A stretch of DNA of 9,434 bases from positions 25,415-34,848 of the forward strand of contig DHWI01000015.1 of the NCBI GenBank assembly GCA_002413095.1, written 5' to 3'. The position numbers were made by a program, and so were the translations under genes. Source of the DNA: Thermoleophilia bacterium UBA5186 (GTDB taxonomy: Bacteria; Actinomycetota; Thermoleophilia; Gaiellales; Gaiellaceae). Below are positions 1 through 5,651 of the stretch, piece after piece. Numbering within the stretch: the stretch's first letter is position 1; every line of letters begins with the position of its first letter. The notes beneath the pieces are model-generated. The model did not search any database. It was not told the origin of the DNA and was given only the letters and a program-made list of their open reading frames with translations.

Positions 1-57
1 GTCGAGGAGGAGATTGGGCGGATCAGGCGCGACGTGGAGCCTGATGCGGACGCCTGA
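1..57 (+). CDS. C-terminal end of an upstream gene, possibly exodeoxyribonuclease VII small subunit (partial)
   Basis: Frame 1 is open from the window edge to a TGA at 55-57 and gives 18 charged residues (VEEEIGRIRRDVEPDADA). The stop lies inside the start of the prenyl synthase gene, a 14-base overlap typical of a coupled operon. In many bacteria the gene just before an ispA-type synthase is xseB, whose small product ends in an acidic, helical tail. That context is the only reason for the xseB suggestion, because the fragment has no diagnostic motif. That a gene ends here is fairly sure; its identity is a guess. Confidence 0.45.
   Translation, partial: VEEEIGRIRRDVEPDADA
36..39 (+). promoter_or_regulatory. 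Ribosome binding site deciding the prenyl synthase start
   Basis: GGAG lies four bases before ATG 44, inside the last codons of the upstream gene. A purine-rich run (GAGGAGGAG, 4-12) also precedes the alternative TTG at 14. That run is coding sequence of the upstream reading frame, so it is weaker evidence for a start. Confidence 0.4.
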
Positions 58-808
58 CGAGCTGCGGGCGCTCGTCGAGACCTACCTTGCCGATCTGGCG
101 CTGACGCCGGAGCTCGGCGATCTCGCTGAGCCGATGCGCTATGCGATCGGCGGGAAGTTGATCCGCCCGGTTCTCTGTCTCGCGACTGCGGAGGCCGCCG
201 GGGCCGAGCCGGAGACAGCGCTCCCCGCCGGGATCGCGGTCGAGCTCGTCCACTCGTTCTCGCTCGTGCACGACGACCTGCCCGCGCTCGACGACGACGA
301 GGTACGACGGGGCAAGCCCGCCGTGCACGTCGAGTTCGGCGAGATGGCCGCGGTGCTGACCGGTGACGCTCTCCTCGTCGAGGCCTTTCGCCTGGCGCTG
401 TCGTATCCCACGCCGGAGGTGGCGCGGGAGCTCGCGCAGACGACCGCGGCGATGATCGGCGGCCAGTACCTCGACCTCGCGGTGCCGGACGCCGACCGCG
501 CGGAGGTGCAGCGTCTGAAGGCCGGTGCCCTCTTCGAGGCGTGCGTGGGCTGCGCGCTCTGGGTCGCGGGCATTCCCCACGGGGAGCAATTTCCTTGGCG
601 CGCGTTCGCCGCTGAGCTCGGCCCGTTGTTCCAGATCGTCGACGACATCCTCGACGGGGACGGCGCAGCGCTCGAGCACGGCCCGGACCGGGCCCGCCGG
701 CTGGCCGACGAGGCCGCAGAGCGCGCGCACGAGCGGCTCCGGGGGATCGATGCAGACACCTCCGTGCTGCGGGAGATCGTCTCGGGCCTGGCGACCCGGA
801 CCGCGTAG
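44..808 (+). CDS. ispA: Short-chain polyprenyl (farnesyl/geranylgeranyl) diphosphate synthase, IspA family, shortened
   Basis: This cytoplasmic enzyme would condense isopentenyl diphosphate with allylic diphosphates to make C15/C20 prenyl diphosphates. In 254 residues I see the GGK..R substrate-binding element (36-41), the first aspartate-rich motif DDLPALD (77-83) followed by DDEVRRG, GGQYLDL (139-145), and the second aspartate motif DDILD (200-204). The DDx4D form is typical of bacterial IspA enzymes. Two things are odd. The usual K-T-G/A step reads K-A-G (159-161). After DDILD the conserved LGK..G.D....K.TY stretch is absent, replaced by an Ala/Arg/Glu-rich helix, so the protein is about 40 residues shorter than usual. 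I chose ATG 44 because GGAG at 36-39 precedes it and the conserved N-terminal helix begins there. A TTG at 14 would add ten unlikely residues inside the upstream gene. Chain length cannot be read from the sequence. Confidence 0.88.
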   Translation: MRTPDELRALVETYLADLALTPELGDLAEPMRYAIGGKLIRPVLCLATAEAAGAEPETALPAGIAVELVHSFSLVHDDLPALDDDEVRRGKPAVHVEFGEMAAVLTGDALLVEAFRLALSYPTPEVARELAQTTAAMIGGQYLDLAVPDADRAEVQRLKAGALFEACVGCALWVAGIPHGEQFPWRAFAAELGPLFQIVDDILDGDGAALEHGPDRARRLADEAAERAHERLRGIDADTSVLREIVSGLATRTA

Positions 809-1567
809 GTGGAGGTCCCGAAGGACTGGTACGACGGCTTCTTCGAGGACGACTGGCTCGACGAGATCGCGTTGCATGCGGATGACGAGTGGACCGACCG
901 CCAGACGAGCTTCCTCGTCGAGAAGCTGGAGCTCGAGCCCGGTGAGCGTGTCCTCGACCTCGCGTGCGGCCATGGACGACTGGCCCTTCCGCTCGCTGAA
1001 CGAGGGCTAGACGTCACCGGCGTCGATCTCAGCCCGCGCTCGCTCGAGCTCGCCCGCGCTGCCGCCGATTCTCAGGGCCTGAACGTCACCTTCGTCCGGT
1101 CGGACATGCGAGAGATCGACTTCGACGGCGAGTTCGACGCCGCGTACAGCGTCTACACCTCGTTCGGATACTTCGAGGAGGACGGGGAGAACCAGCGCGT
1201 CCTCGACGCCGTGTCGCGGGCGCTCCGCCCGGGCGGGTGCTTCCTGATCGACGTCCTCAACCCGACCGGTCTCGCGGCCAGGTACCAGTCGCGTATGTGG
1301 GAGGAGCTCGACTCGGGCGCGGCGTTCCTCCAGCAGCACGAGTTCGACGCTCTCGCCGGTCGCAACAGGGCTCGTTGGATCTTCGTTCGCGACGACGGAA
1401 GCCGAAGCGAGCTCGTGCACTCGGTGCGCGTCTACGCGCCCTGGGAGCTTGCGCGGATGCTCGAGGAAGCCGGACTGAACGTCGTGCAAGGATGGGGCGA
1501 TTTCGAGGGTGCGGGGCTCGAGCTGACGTCTCGGCGGCTGATCCTGCGCGCCGACAAGCCGGCCTAG
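809..1567 (+). CDS. Class I SAM-dependent methyltransferase, substrate unknown
   Basis: This 252-residue protein has the Rossmann-type methyltransferase core. Motif I is VLDLACGHG (48-56) and the acidic residue that holds the SAM ribose is in VTGVD (D73). It also has an SDM..ID segment (98-104), a post-II strand FDAAYSVYTSFGYF (109-122) and ALRPGGCFLID (138-148). The YTSFGYF signature followed by an ALRPGG loop is common in small-molecule methyltransferases of the Methyltransf_25/11 group; it does not tell the substrate. The GTG start at 809 directly follows the TAG of the prenyl synthase with no spacer and has no clear Shine-Dalgarno, so translation is probably coupled. The pairing might mean methylation of an isoprenoid or quinone-like compound, but that rests on position only. 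Its stop shares the CTAG at 1564-1567 with the opposite-strand deacetylase. Confidence 0.85.
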   Translation: MEVPKDWYDGFFEDDWLDEIALHADDEWTDRQTSFLVEKLELEPGERVLDLACGHGRLALPLAERGLDVTGVDLSPRSLELARAAADSQGLNVTFVRSDMREIDFDGEFDAAYSVYTSFGYFEEDGENQRVLDAVSRALRPGGCFLIDVLNPTGLAARYQSRMWEELDSGAAFLQQHEFDALAGRNRARWIFVRDDGSRSELVHSVRVYAPWELARMLEEAGLNVVQGWGDFEGAGLELTSRRLILRADKPA

Positions 1568-2286
1568 CAGGACGTTCGCGGGCCGCGGTCGTCGCGCGTC
1601 AGCCGCGGTCGCGCGGCCGCAAGCAGCTCCGGCACCGTCACCGCACGCAGGTGGCGACGGCGCAGATCTCGCAGGATCGAGCGGAGGAGCGGCACGGTCT
1701 GCGGTCGTGTGTCGTGGAGAAGGACGATCGAGCCGGGGCGGATTCCGGAGCCGGAGTCCGCAACGTCCCACAGCACCTGCAGGACGCCGAGTCGCCTCAG
1801 GTAGGCGTCCGCAGCCGGTGTTCGCACCCCGTACGGCGGCCGGAACAGCGAGATGATTCTCCCGGTGCGGGCGATTTCCGCCGAGCGCGTGCGGCCGACT
1901 TCGGCGTTCAGGCCCGCGCCGTCGAGCGTCGCCAGGCTGCGGTGCGTCCAGGTGTGGTCGCCGATCGCACCGAGACCGGCTTCGGCTCGGAGCGCGCCGC
2001 GCCACCACGCGAGCCGCTCGCCGACGAGGAAGAACGTCCCGCGCGCGCCGGCGCGCCGCAGCGTCCGCGTGACGGCGCGCGTGTACGGACCGGGCCCGTC
2101 GTCGAACGTGAGCGCGACCAGCCGCGCTCTTCGGTTGCCGCAGTAGACCGTTACGCCGCCGCGGGCGAGGCGATCGACGGCGAGCTCGCCGGCGGTTCGC
2201 GCGCCCCCGCCGTCCACAAGTGGGTGCGGGGTGGCGGCGCCGGCCGTCGCCAGCGCGAGGGTCACGGCGAGGAGCAGGACCCGCAC
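1564..2286 (-). CDS. Secreted polysaccharide deacetylase, NodB/CE4 family
   Basis: This is an extracytoplasmic metal-dependent N-deacetylase that would act on peptidoglycan or another amino-sugar polymer. The protein has 240 residues from the GTG at 2286. The N-terminus MRVLLLAVTLALATAGA reads as a signal peptide. All five CE4 motifs are visible: TFDDGP (60-65, catalytic base D62 and metal ligand D63), HTWTH (metal ligands H111 and H115), RPPYG (149-153), WD (173-174) and LLHD (189-192). The stretch between motifs 4 and 5 is shorter than usual, with only about 14 residues from WD to SIVLLHD, so that side of the groove may be trimmed. A GTG at 2304 would add MASVPR. I prefer 2286 because TAGTGT sits exactly seven bases before it and the signal peptide then starts normally. 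It is alone on the minus strand, converging with the methyltransferase and diverging from tlyA. It may take part in wall remodelling with the SteA/SteB genes, but this is not shown. Confidence 0.88.
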   Translation of the reverse strand: MRVLLLAVTLALATAGAATPHPLVDGGGARTAGELAVDRLARGGVTVYCGNRRARLVALTFDDGPGPYTRAVTRTLRRAGARGTFFLVGERLAWWRGALRAEAGLGAIGDHTWTHRSLATLDGAGLNAEVGRTRSAEIARTGRIISLFRPPYGVRTPAADAYLRRLGVLQVLWDVADSGSGIRPGSIVLLHDTRPQTVPLLRSILRDLRRRHLRAVTVPELLAAARPRLTRDDRGPRTSC

Positions 2287-2293
2287 GCGTGGG

Positions 2294-2323
2294 ACACTAG
2301 CCACGATGCGGAGGGCGCTTGAA
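2294..2323 (-). promoter_or_regulatory. Candidate leaderless promoter of the polysaccharide deacetylase
   Basis: Read on the minus strand, a -10-like TAGTGT (2299-2294) is followed by exactly seven bases and then GTG 2286, so transcription could begin at the start codon. A weak -35-like TTCAAG (2323-2318) lies 18 bases upstream of the -10 and matches three of six consensus positions. The TANNNT-plus-seven geometry is the known pattern for leaderless genes in high-GC Gram-positives. No Shine-Dalgarno precedes either GTG candidate. The site overlaps the tlyA start region. Confidence 0.45.
2310..2315 (+). promoter_or_regulatory. Ribosome binding site deciding the TTG start of tlyA
   Basis: GGAGGG is followed by three bases and then TTG 2319. 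This strong Shine-Dalgarno supports the TTG start, after which the protein begins with the family-typical KKRLDVLLVERGLA. The ATG at 2306 is in another frame and soon meets a stop. Confidence 0.65.
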
Positions 2324-3083
2324 GAAGCGGCTTGACGTGCTTCTGGTCGAGCGCGGGCTCGCGGAGAGCCGCACGCAGGCGCAGGCGCTCGTCCTCGCGG
2401 GGCTCGTTCCCGGCTACGACAAGCCCGGCACGCAGGTGGCCGAGGATGCGGAGCTCTCGGTCGACGAGAGGCCCCGGTTCGTCTCGCGCGGGGGCGAGAA
2501 GCTCGCGCACGCGCTGGACGTGCTCGGGGTCGACCCGGCCGGCCTCGGCGCGATCGACGTCGGCGCGTCCACCGGAGGCTTCACGGACGTCTTGCTCCAG
2601 CGCGGCGCGGCCCGGGTGATCGCTGTCGACGTGGGCTACGGCCAGTTTGCGCTGCGCCTGCGGGACGATCCGCGGGTCGTCGTCCTCGAGCGGACGAACG
2701 CGCGGGAGGTTCGGGAGCTCCCCTTCGCCCCGCAGCTCGTCGTCTGCGACGTCTCCTTCATCTCCGTACGGAAGGTGTTGCCGCCGGTGCTGCGCCTCGC
2801 CGCGACGGGCTGGCAGGCGCTCGTCCTCGTCAAGCCGCAGTTCGAGGCGGGCCGGGCGGACGTGGGGAAAGGCGGCGTCGTCCGCGACCGCGAGGTCCAC
2901 AGACGCGTCGTCCGCGAGACGGCCGAAGCGGCGCTCGAGTGGGGGGCGCAGACGGTCGGCGTCGTAGACTCCGGGTTGCCGGGCCCGAAGGGAAACCGGG
3001 AGTTCTTCCTGCACCTCGTGGAGCGAGACCGGCCGCACATCGACGATGACCTCGACACCTGGATCTCCGACGCAATCTCGTGA
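2319..3083 (+). CDS. tlyA: TlyA family 16S/23S rRNA (cytidine-2'-O)-methyltransferase
   Basis: This SAM-dependent 2'-O-methyltransferase acts on ribosomal RNA. Mycobacterial TlyA modifies C1409 of 16S and C1920 of 23S rRNA, which makes the ribosome sensitive to capreomycin. The protein has 254 residues. An N-terminal S4 RNA-binding domain (about 1-50) starts RLDVLLVERGLAESRTQAQ. A linker carrying SRGGEKL (56-62) leads to an FtsJ-like Rossmann domain with the SAM loop DVGASTGGFTD (80-90). The proposed K-D-K-E catalytic set appears as K61, D144 (CDVSF), K172 (LVKPQFE) and E228 (GNREFF). Their spacing (83, 28, 56) nearly equals that of M. tuberculosis K69/D154/K182/E238. The S4 hairpin is a few residues shorter than in many homologues (AGLVPGYDKPG). 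Whether it methylates both subunits or only 23S cannot be told here. Start is TTG with a strong ribosome binding site. It overlaps nadK by 38 bases. Confidence 0.94.
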   Translation: MKKRLDVLLVERGLAESRTQAQALVLAGLVPGYDKPGTQVAEDAELSVDERPRFVSRGGEKLAHALDVLGVDPAGLGAIDVGASTGGFTDVLLQRGAARVIAVDVGYGQFALRLRDDPRVVVLERTNAREVRELPFAPQLVVCDVSFISVRKVLPPVLRLAATGWQALVLVKPQFEAGRADVGKGGVVRDREVHRRVVRETAEAALEWGAQTVGVVDSGLPGPKGNREFFLHLVERDRPHIDDDLDTWISDAIS

Positions 3084-3912
3084 GCCCGTCCGCCGGGCGG
3101 CGGTGATCACGCACGGCAAGGTCGAGACGATCGGGCCGGCGCTCGAGCGCCTCGGCGGCGTCGCGCGCTCGGCTGGCGTCGAGCTGATCTTCCCGGAGGA
3201 GGAGCGCGAAAAGCACGGCATGGTCGCCGACGGCGGCGACGCGACCGAAGCCGATATCGCGGTCGTGCTGGGCGGGGACGGGACGATGCTGCGCGCCCTC
3301 CAGCGGTTCCTCGGCACGAACGTGCCGGTGATCGGTGTGAACTTCGGCCGCGTCGGCTTCCTCGCCTCGATCGCCGCGGGCGAGCTAGAGGACGGCCTCG
3401 CGCGCATGTTCGCCGGCGACTTCGACGTGGTCGAGCTCCCCACGCTCGACGCGGAGACCAAGGCCGGACGGTGGACGGCGGTGAACGACGTGGTCGTCCG
3501 GAGCGCGAGCGTCGGCCGCATGGTCGAGCTCGGCTGGAGCGTCGGGGACGAAGATCTCGGGACCCGGCCGAGCGACGGCGTCATCTGCTCCACGCCGGTC
3601 GGCTCGACTGCCTACAACCTCTCGAACGGCGGCCCGGTGCTCGTCTGGGGACTCGACGCGATGGCGCTCACGTTCGTCGCCCCGCACGCGCTCGACGCCC
3701 GCCCACTGGTGATCCCGCGCGACCGACCGCTCACCGTCGTGAACCGGACTCCCGACGTGGCCGTGACGGTGATCGTCGACGGCCATCAGGTCTGCGAGCT
3801 CGACGCGCACGGCGAGGGCGTCCGCGTGGGCCTGGGCCCGCAACGCAGCCACCTGGCCACGCTCCCGGAGGTCACGTTCTTCCGCAGGTACCGGCGCACC
3901 TTCGGCGCGTAG
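3046..3912 (+). CDS. nadK: NAD kinase
   Basis: This cytoplasmic enzyme phosphorylates NAD at the adenosine 2'-OH to make NADP, using ATP or polyphosphate. The 288-residue protein shows the GGDGT motif (76-80, catalytic D78), an NE/D-type motif as VNDVVV (N147-D148), and the glycine-rich TPVGSTAY loop (183-190), where the usual TPTG or TPAG is TPVG. HALDARPLVIP (214-224) and VDGH near 245 follow as in family members. I chose ATG 3046, inside tlyA, because the only other in-frame start, GTG 3103, would remove part of the first beta strand (RRAAVITHG). The true start therefore overlaps tlyA by 38 bases, and the first 15 or so residues are likely a disordered leader. tlyA-nadK-recN is a conserved order in Actinobacteria and close to the order in Firmicutes. 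The gene probably shares the tlyA transcript. Confidence 0.94.
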   Translation: MTSTPGSPTQSREPVRRAAVITHGKVETIGPALERLGGVARSAGVELIFPEEEREKHGMVADGGDATEADIAVVLGGDGTMLRALQRFLGTNVPVIGVNFGRVGFLASIAAGELEDGLARMFAGDFDVVELPTLDAETKAGRWTAVNDVVVRSASVGRMVELGWSVGDEDLGTRPSDGVICSTPVGSTAYNLSNGGPVLVWGLDAMALTFVAPHALDARPLVIPRDRPLTVVNRTPDVAVTVIVDGHQVCELDAHGEGVRVGLGPQRSHLATLPEVTFFRRYRRTFGA

Positions 3913-3928
3913 CCCCACGCGAACCGCC

Positions 3929-3951
3929 CCAAGTAACAGTCTGTTACTTGG
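3929..3951. promoter_or_regulatory. Perfect 23-bp palindrome between nadK and recN (operator or hairpin)
   Basis: The arm CCAAGTAACAG (3929-3939), a single central T (3940) and the arm CTGTTACTTGG (3941-3951) are perfect inverted copies. The site is much richer in A/T than its surroundings. As DNA it looks like an operator for a dimeric repressor of TetR or similar type. As RNA it would form a 10-bp stem with a GUC loop, 17 bases after the nadK stop. There is no U-tract after it, so it is not a classical intrinsic terminator. Its centre lies 86 bases upstream of the proposed recN transcription start. Confidence 0.6.
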
Positions 3952-3989
3952 AAGGACAGCGCCCCGGACGACGTGGCGGCTCGTGACCG

Positions 3990-4018
3990 TCGACGCGCCC
4001 GGCGGCGCCGCTTACGAT
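3990..4018 (+). promoter_or_regulatory. Candidate leaderless promoter of recN
   Basis: A -35-like TCGACG (3990-3995, four of six consensus positions), a 17-base spacer and a -10-like TACGAT (4013-4018, four of six) are followed by exactly seven bases and then GTG 4026. Transcription would start on the G of that codon. The -10 overlaps the alternative ATG at 4017, so the two readings of the start exclude each other if this promoter is used. Confidence 0.5.
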
Positions 4019-4025
4019 GCCTGCG

Positions 4026-5651
4026 GTGCTACGCCGCCTGACGATTGAGAATCTCGTTCTGATCCGCCGCGCCGAGCTCGACTTCGCGCCCGGGCTGAAC
4101 GCCATTACGGGCGAGACGGGTGCGGGCAAGACGATCCTCGCGCAGGCGGTCGGTCTCCTGCTCGGCGCCAAGGGCGACGCCTCCTACATCGGCCCGGACG
4201 CGTCCGAGGCGTACGTCGAGGCTGAGCTCGAGGTGCCCGAGGGCGCGTTCGCCGACGAGAGTCTCGACCGGCTCGCCGAGCTTCGGCCCGAGGACGAGGA
4301 CCTGCTCATCCTCGCGCGGAGGATCTTCCCGGACGGCCGGACGCGCGCGTACGCGTGGGGGCGCACCGCCGCTCGGGAGGACCTGGCTGCGGCGGGAGAG
4401 CGCCTCATCTCCATGTCGGGCCAGTTCGAGCAGCGCCGCCTCGGCCGGCCCGCGTACCAGCTCGACGTCCTGGATGCGTTCGTCGGCGAGGAGCAGGCGC
4501 GGCGGCGCACCGAGGCGCGGATCGCGTGGAGGGAGCTGCTGGCCGCGCGGCGCCGCCACGAGGAGCTCTCGGCCGGCGCCGCGGCGGAGGAAGCGCGGAT
4601 CGCAGAGCTCCGCGCGCTCGCCGCCGACACCGAGGGGCTCGAGCCGGGCGCCGAGGACGAGCTGCGCGCCGAGCGTGAGCGCCTCCGTCACGTCACCGAG
4701 CTCGCCGCGGGTGCAGCCTCCGCAGCAGAGGCGCTCGCACCCGACGAAGGCGAGGGAGCGGCCGGGCTCGTCGCCGAGGCCGAGCGCGCCCTCGCGCCAC
4801 TGGAGCGCCTCGCCCCAGAGTTCGAGCGCGCCGCCAACGAGCTCCGCGACGCCGAGCTCCGACTTCGCGAGACCGCCAGCGAGCTGCGCGCGTTCCTCGC
4901 GTCGCTGCAGGCCGAGCCCGACCGCCTCGAGCGGATCGAGGCCGACCTCGACCGCATCGCCGACGTGAAGCGCCGCTTCCGCTGCGCCTCCTACGAGGAG
5001 CTGCTCGCGCGCGCGGCCGAGGCCCGCGCGGAGCTCGAGGCGCTCGACGACGGCTTCGACCCGCGCGCCGCAGCCGCCGAGGCGCTCGTCGCGGCGGAGG
5101 CCGGCGTGAAGAGGCTCGCCGAGGAGCTGCACGCCGCGCGCGCCGAGACGGTCGATGCGTTCGCGGACGCCGTCGCCGAGGAGCTGCACGGGATCGGGAT
5201 GGGGGAGGGTGAGTTCCGCGTCGAGCTGAGGGAACGCGACCTCGGCCCGACCGGAGGCGACGAAGTCTCCTTCCTGATCCGGCCGAACGCTGGCCTTCCG
5301 TTCGCGCCCGTGGCGGAGACCGCGTCCGGCGGGGAGCTGTCCCGCATCGCGCTCGCAATCGCCGCGGTCGCGGGCGGCGAGACGCTCGTGTTCGACGAGA
5401 TCGACGCGGGCATCGGCGGCGAAACGGCGAACGCGGTCGGCCGCACGCTTCAGCGTCTCGCCGAGCGCGCGCAGGTGATCACCATCACGCACCTCCCGCA
5501 GATCGCAAGCCTTGCCGAGCGCCACTTCCGGGTCGAGAAGGTGCCGGCCGATCCGACGCACACGACGATCGAGCAGCTGGGCGAGACCGAACGCCGCGAG
5601 GAGCTGCAGCGGATGCTCGGCGGCGCCGAGTTCCTCTCCACCGTCAAATGA
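4026..5651 (+). CDS. recN: DNA repair protein RecN (SMC-like ATPase)
   Basis: RecN is an SMC-family ATPase that gathers and holds DNA ends during double-strand break repair before RecA-mediated recombination. Numbered from GTG 4026 (541 residues, family about 550-590): N-terminal Walker A GETGAGKT (29-36), a long Ala/Glu/Arg-rich coiled-coil region (roughly 140-380), the ABC signature SGGELSR (434-440) and Walker B LVFDEIDAG (454-462), then the H-loop THLPQIAS. The N-terminus MLRRLTIENLVLI matches the usual RecN beginning (ML..L.I.N). That favours GTG 4026 over ATG 4017, which would add three residues and would coincide with the -10 element. No canonical actinobacterial SOS box (GAAC-N4-GTTC) is visible upstream. 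The stop overlaps the steA start as ATGA, so the two are probably co-transcribed and coupled. Confidence 0.95.
   Translation: MLRRLTIENLVLIRRAELDFAPGLNAITGETGAGKTILAQAVGLLLGAKGDASYIGPDASEAYVEAELEVPEGAFADESLDRLAELRPEDEDLLILARRIFPDGRTRAYAWGRTAAREDLAAAGERLISMSGQFEQRRLGRPAYQLDVLDAFVGEEQARRRTEARIAWRELLAARRRHEELSAGAAAEEARIAELRALAADTEGLEPGAEDELRAERERLRHVTELAAGAASAAEALAPDEGEGAAGLVAEAERALAPLERLAPEFERAANELRDAELRLRETASELRAFLASLQAEPDRLERIEADLDRIADVKRRFRCASYEELLARAAEARAELEALDDGFDPRAAAAEALVAAEAGVKRLAEELHAARAETVDAFADAVAEELHGIGMGEGEFRVELRERDLGPTGGDEVSFLIRPNAGLPFAPVAETASGGELSRIALAIAAVAGGETLVFDEIDAGIGGETANAVGRTLQRLAERAQVITITHLPQIASLAERHFRVEKVPADPTHTTIEQLGETERREELQRMLGGAEFLSTVK

Noticed and set aside
14..43. 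TTG start at 14 for the prenyl synthase.
   Set aside because: It would add ten non-conserved residues inside the upstream coding sequence; ATG 44 has its own GGAG and fits the family N-terminus.
23..1017. Long minus-strand open frames under the prenyl synthase and methyltransferase.
   Set aside because: Low-complexity Arg/Glu/Ser-rich translations without motifs, caused by high GC at third positions; the + strand genes have clear family motifs.
2262..3593. A 443-codon minus-strand open frame opposite tlyA and nadK.
   Set aside because: It spans two well-supported + strand genes and has a Ser/Arg/Pro-rich translation with no motif.
3929..3951. Reading the palindrome as a LexA (SOS) box for recN.
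   Set aside because: Known actinobacterial SOS boxes are GAAC-N4-GTTC. Here the core is AAC-N5-GTT with different flanks, and its centre is 86 bases upstream of the likely transcription start. A divergent LexA in this lineage cannot be excluded, so the palindrome itself is kept as a finding.
3929..3951. Calling the palindrome a classical intrinsic terminator for nadK.
   Set aside because: No run of T follows the stem on either strand, so only an unusual hairpin-only terminator would fit.
4029..5561. A 510-codon minus-strand open frame opposite recN.
   Set aside because: It is the mirror frame of the Ala/Glu/Arg-rich coiled coil of RecN; its translation shows no recognisable domain.
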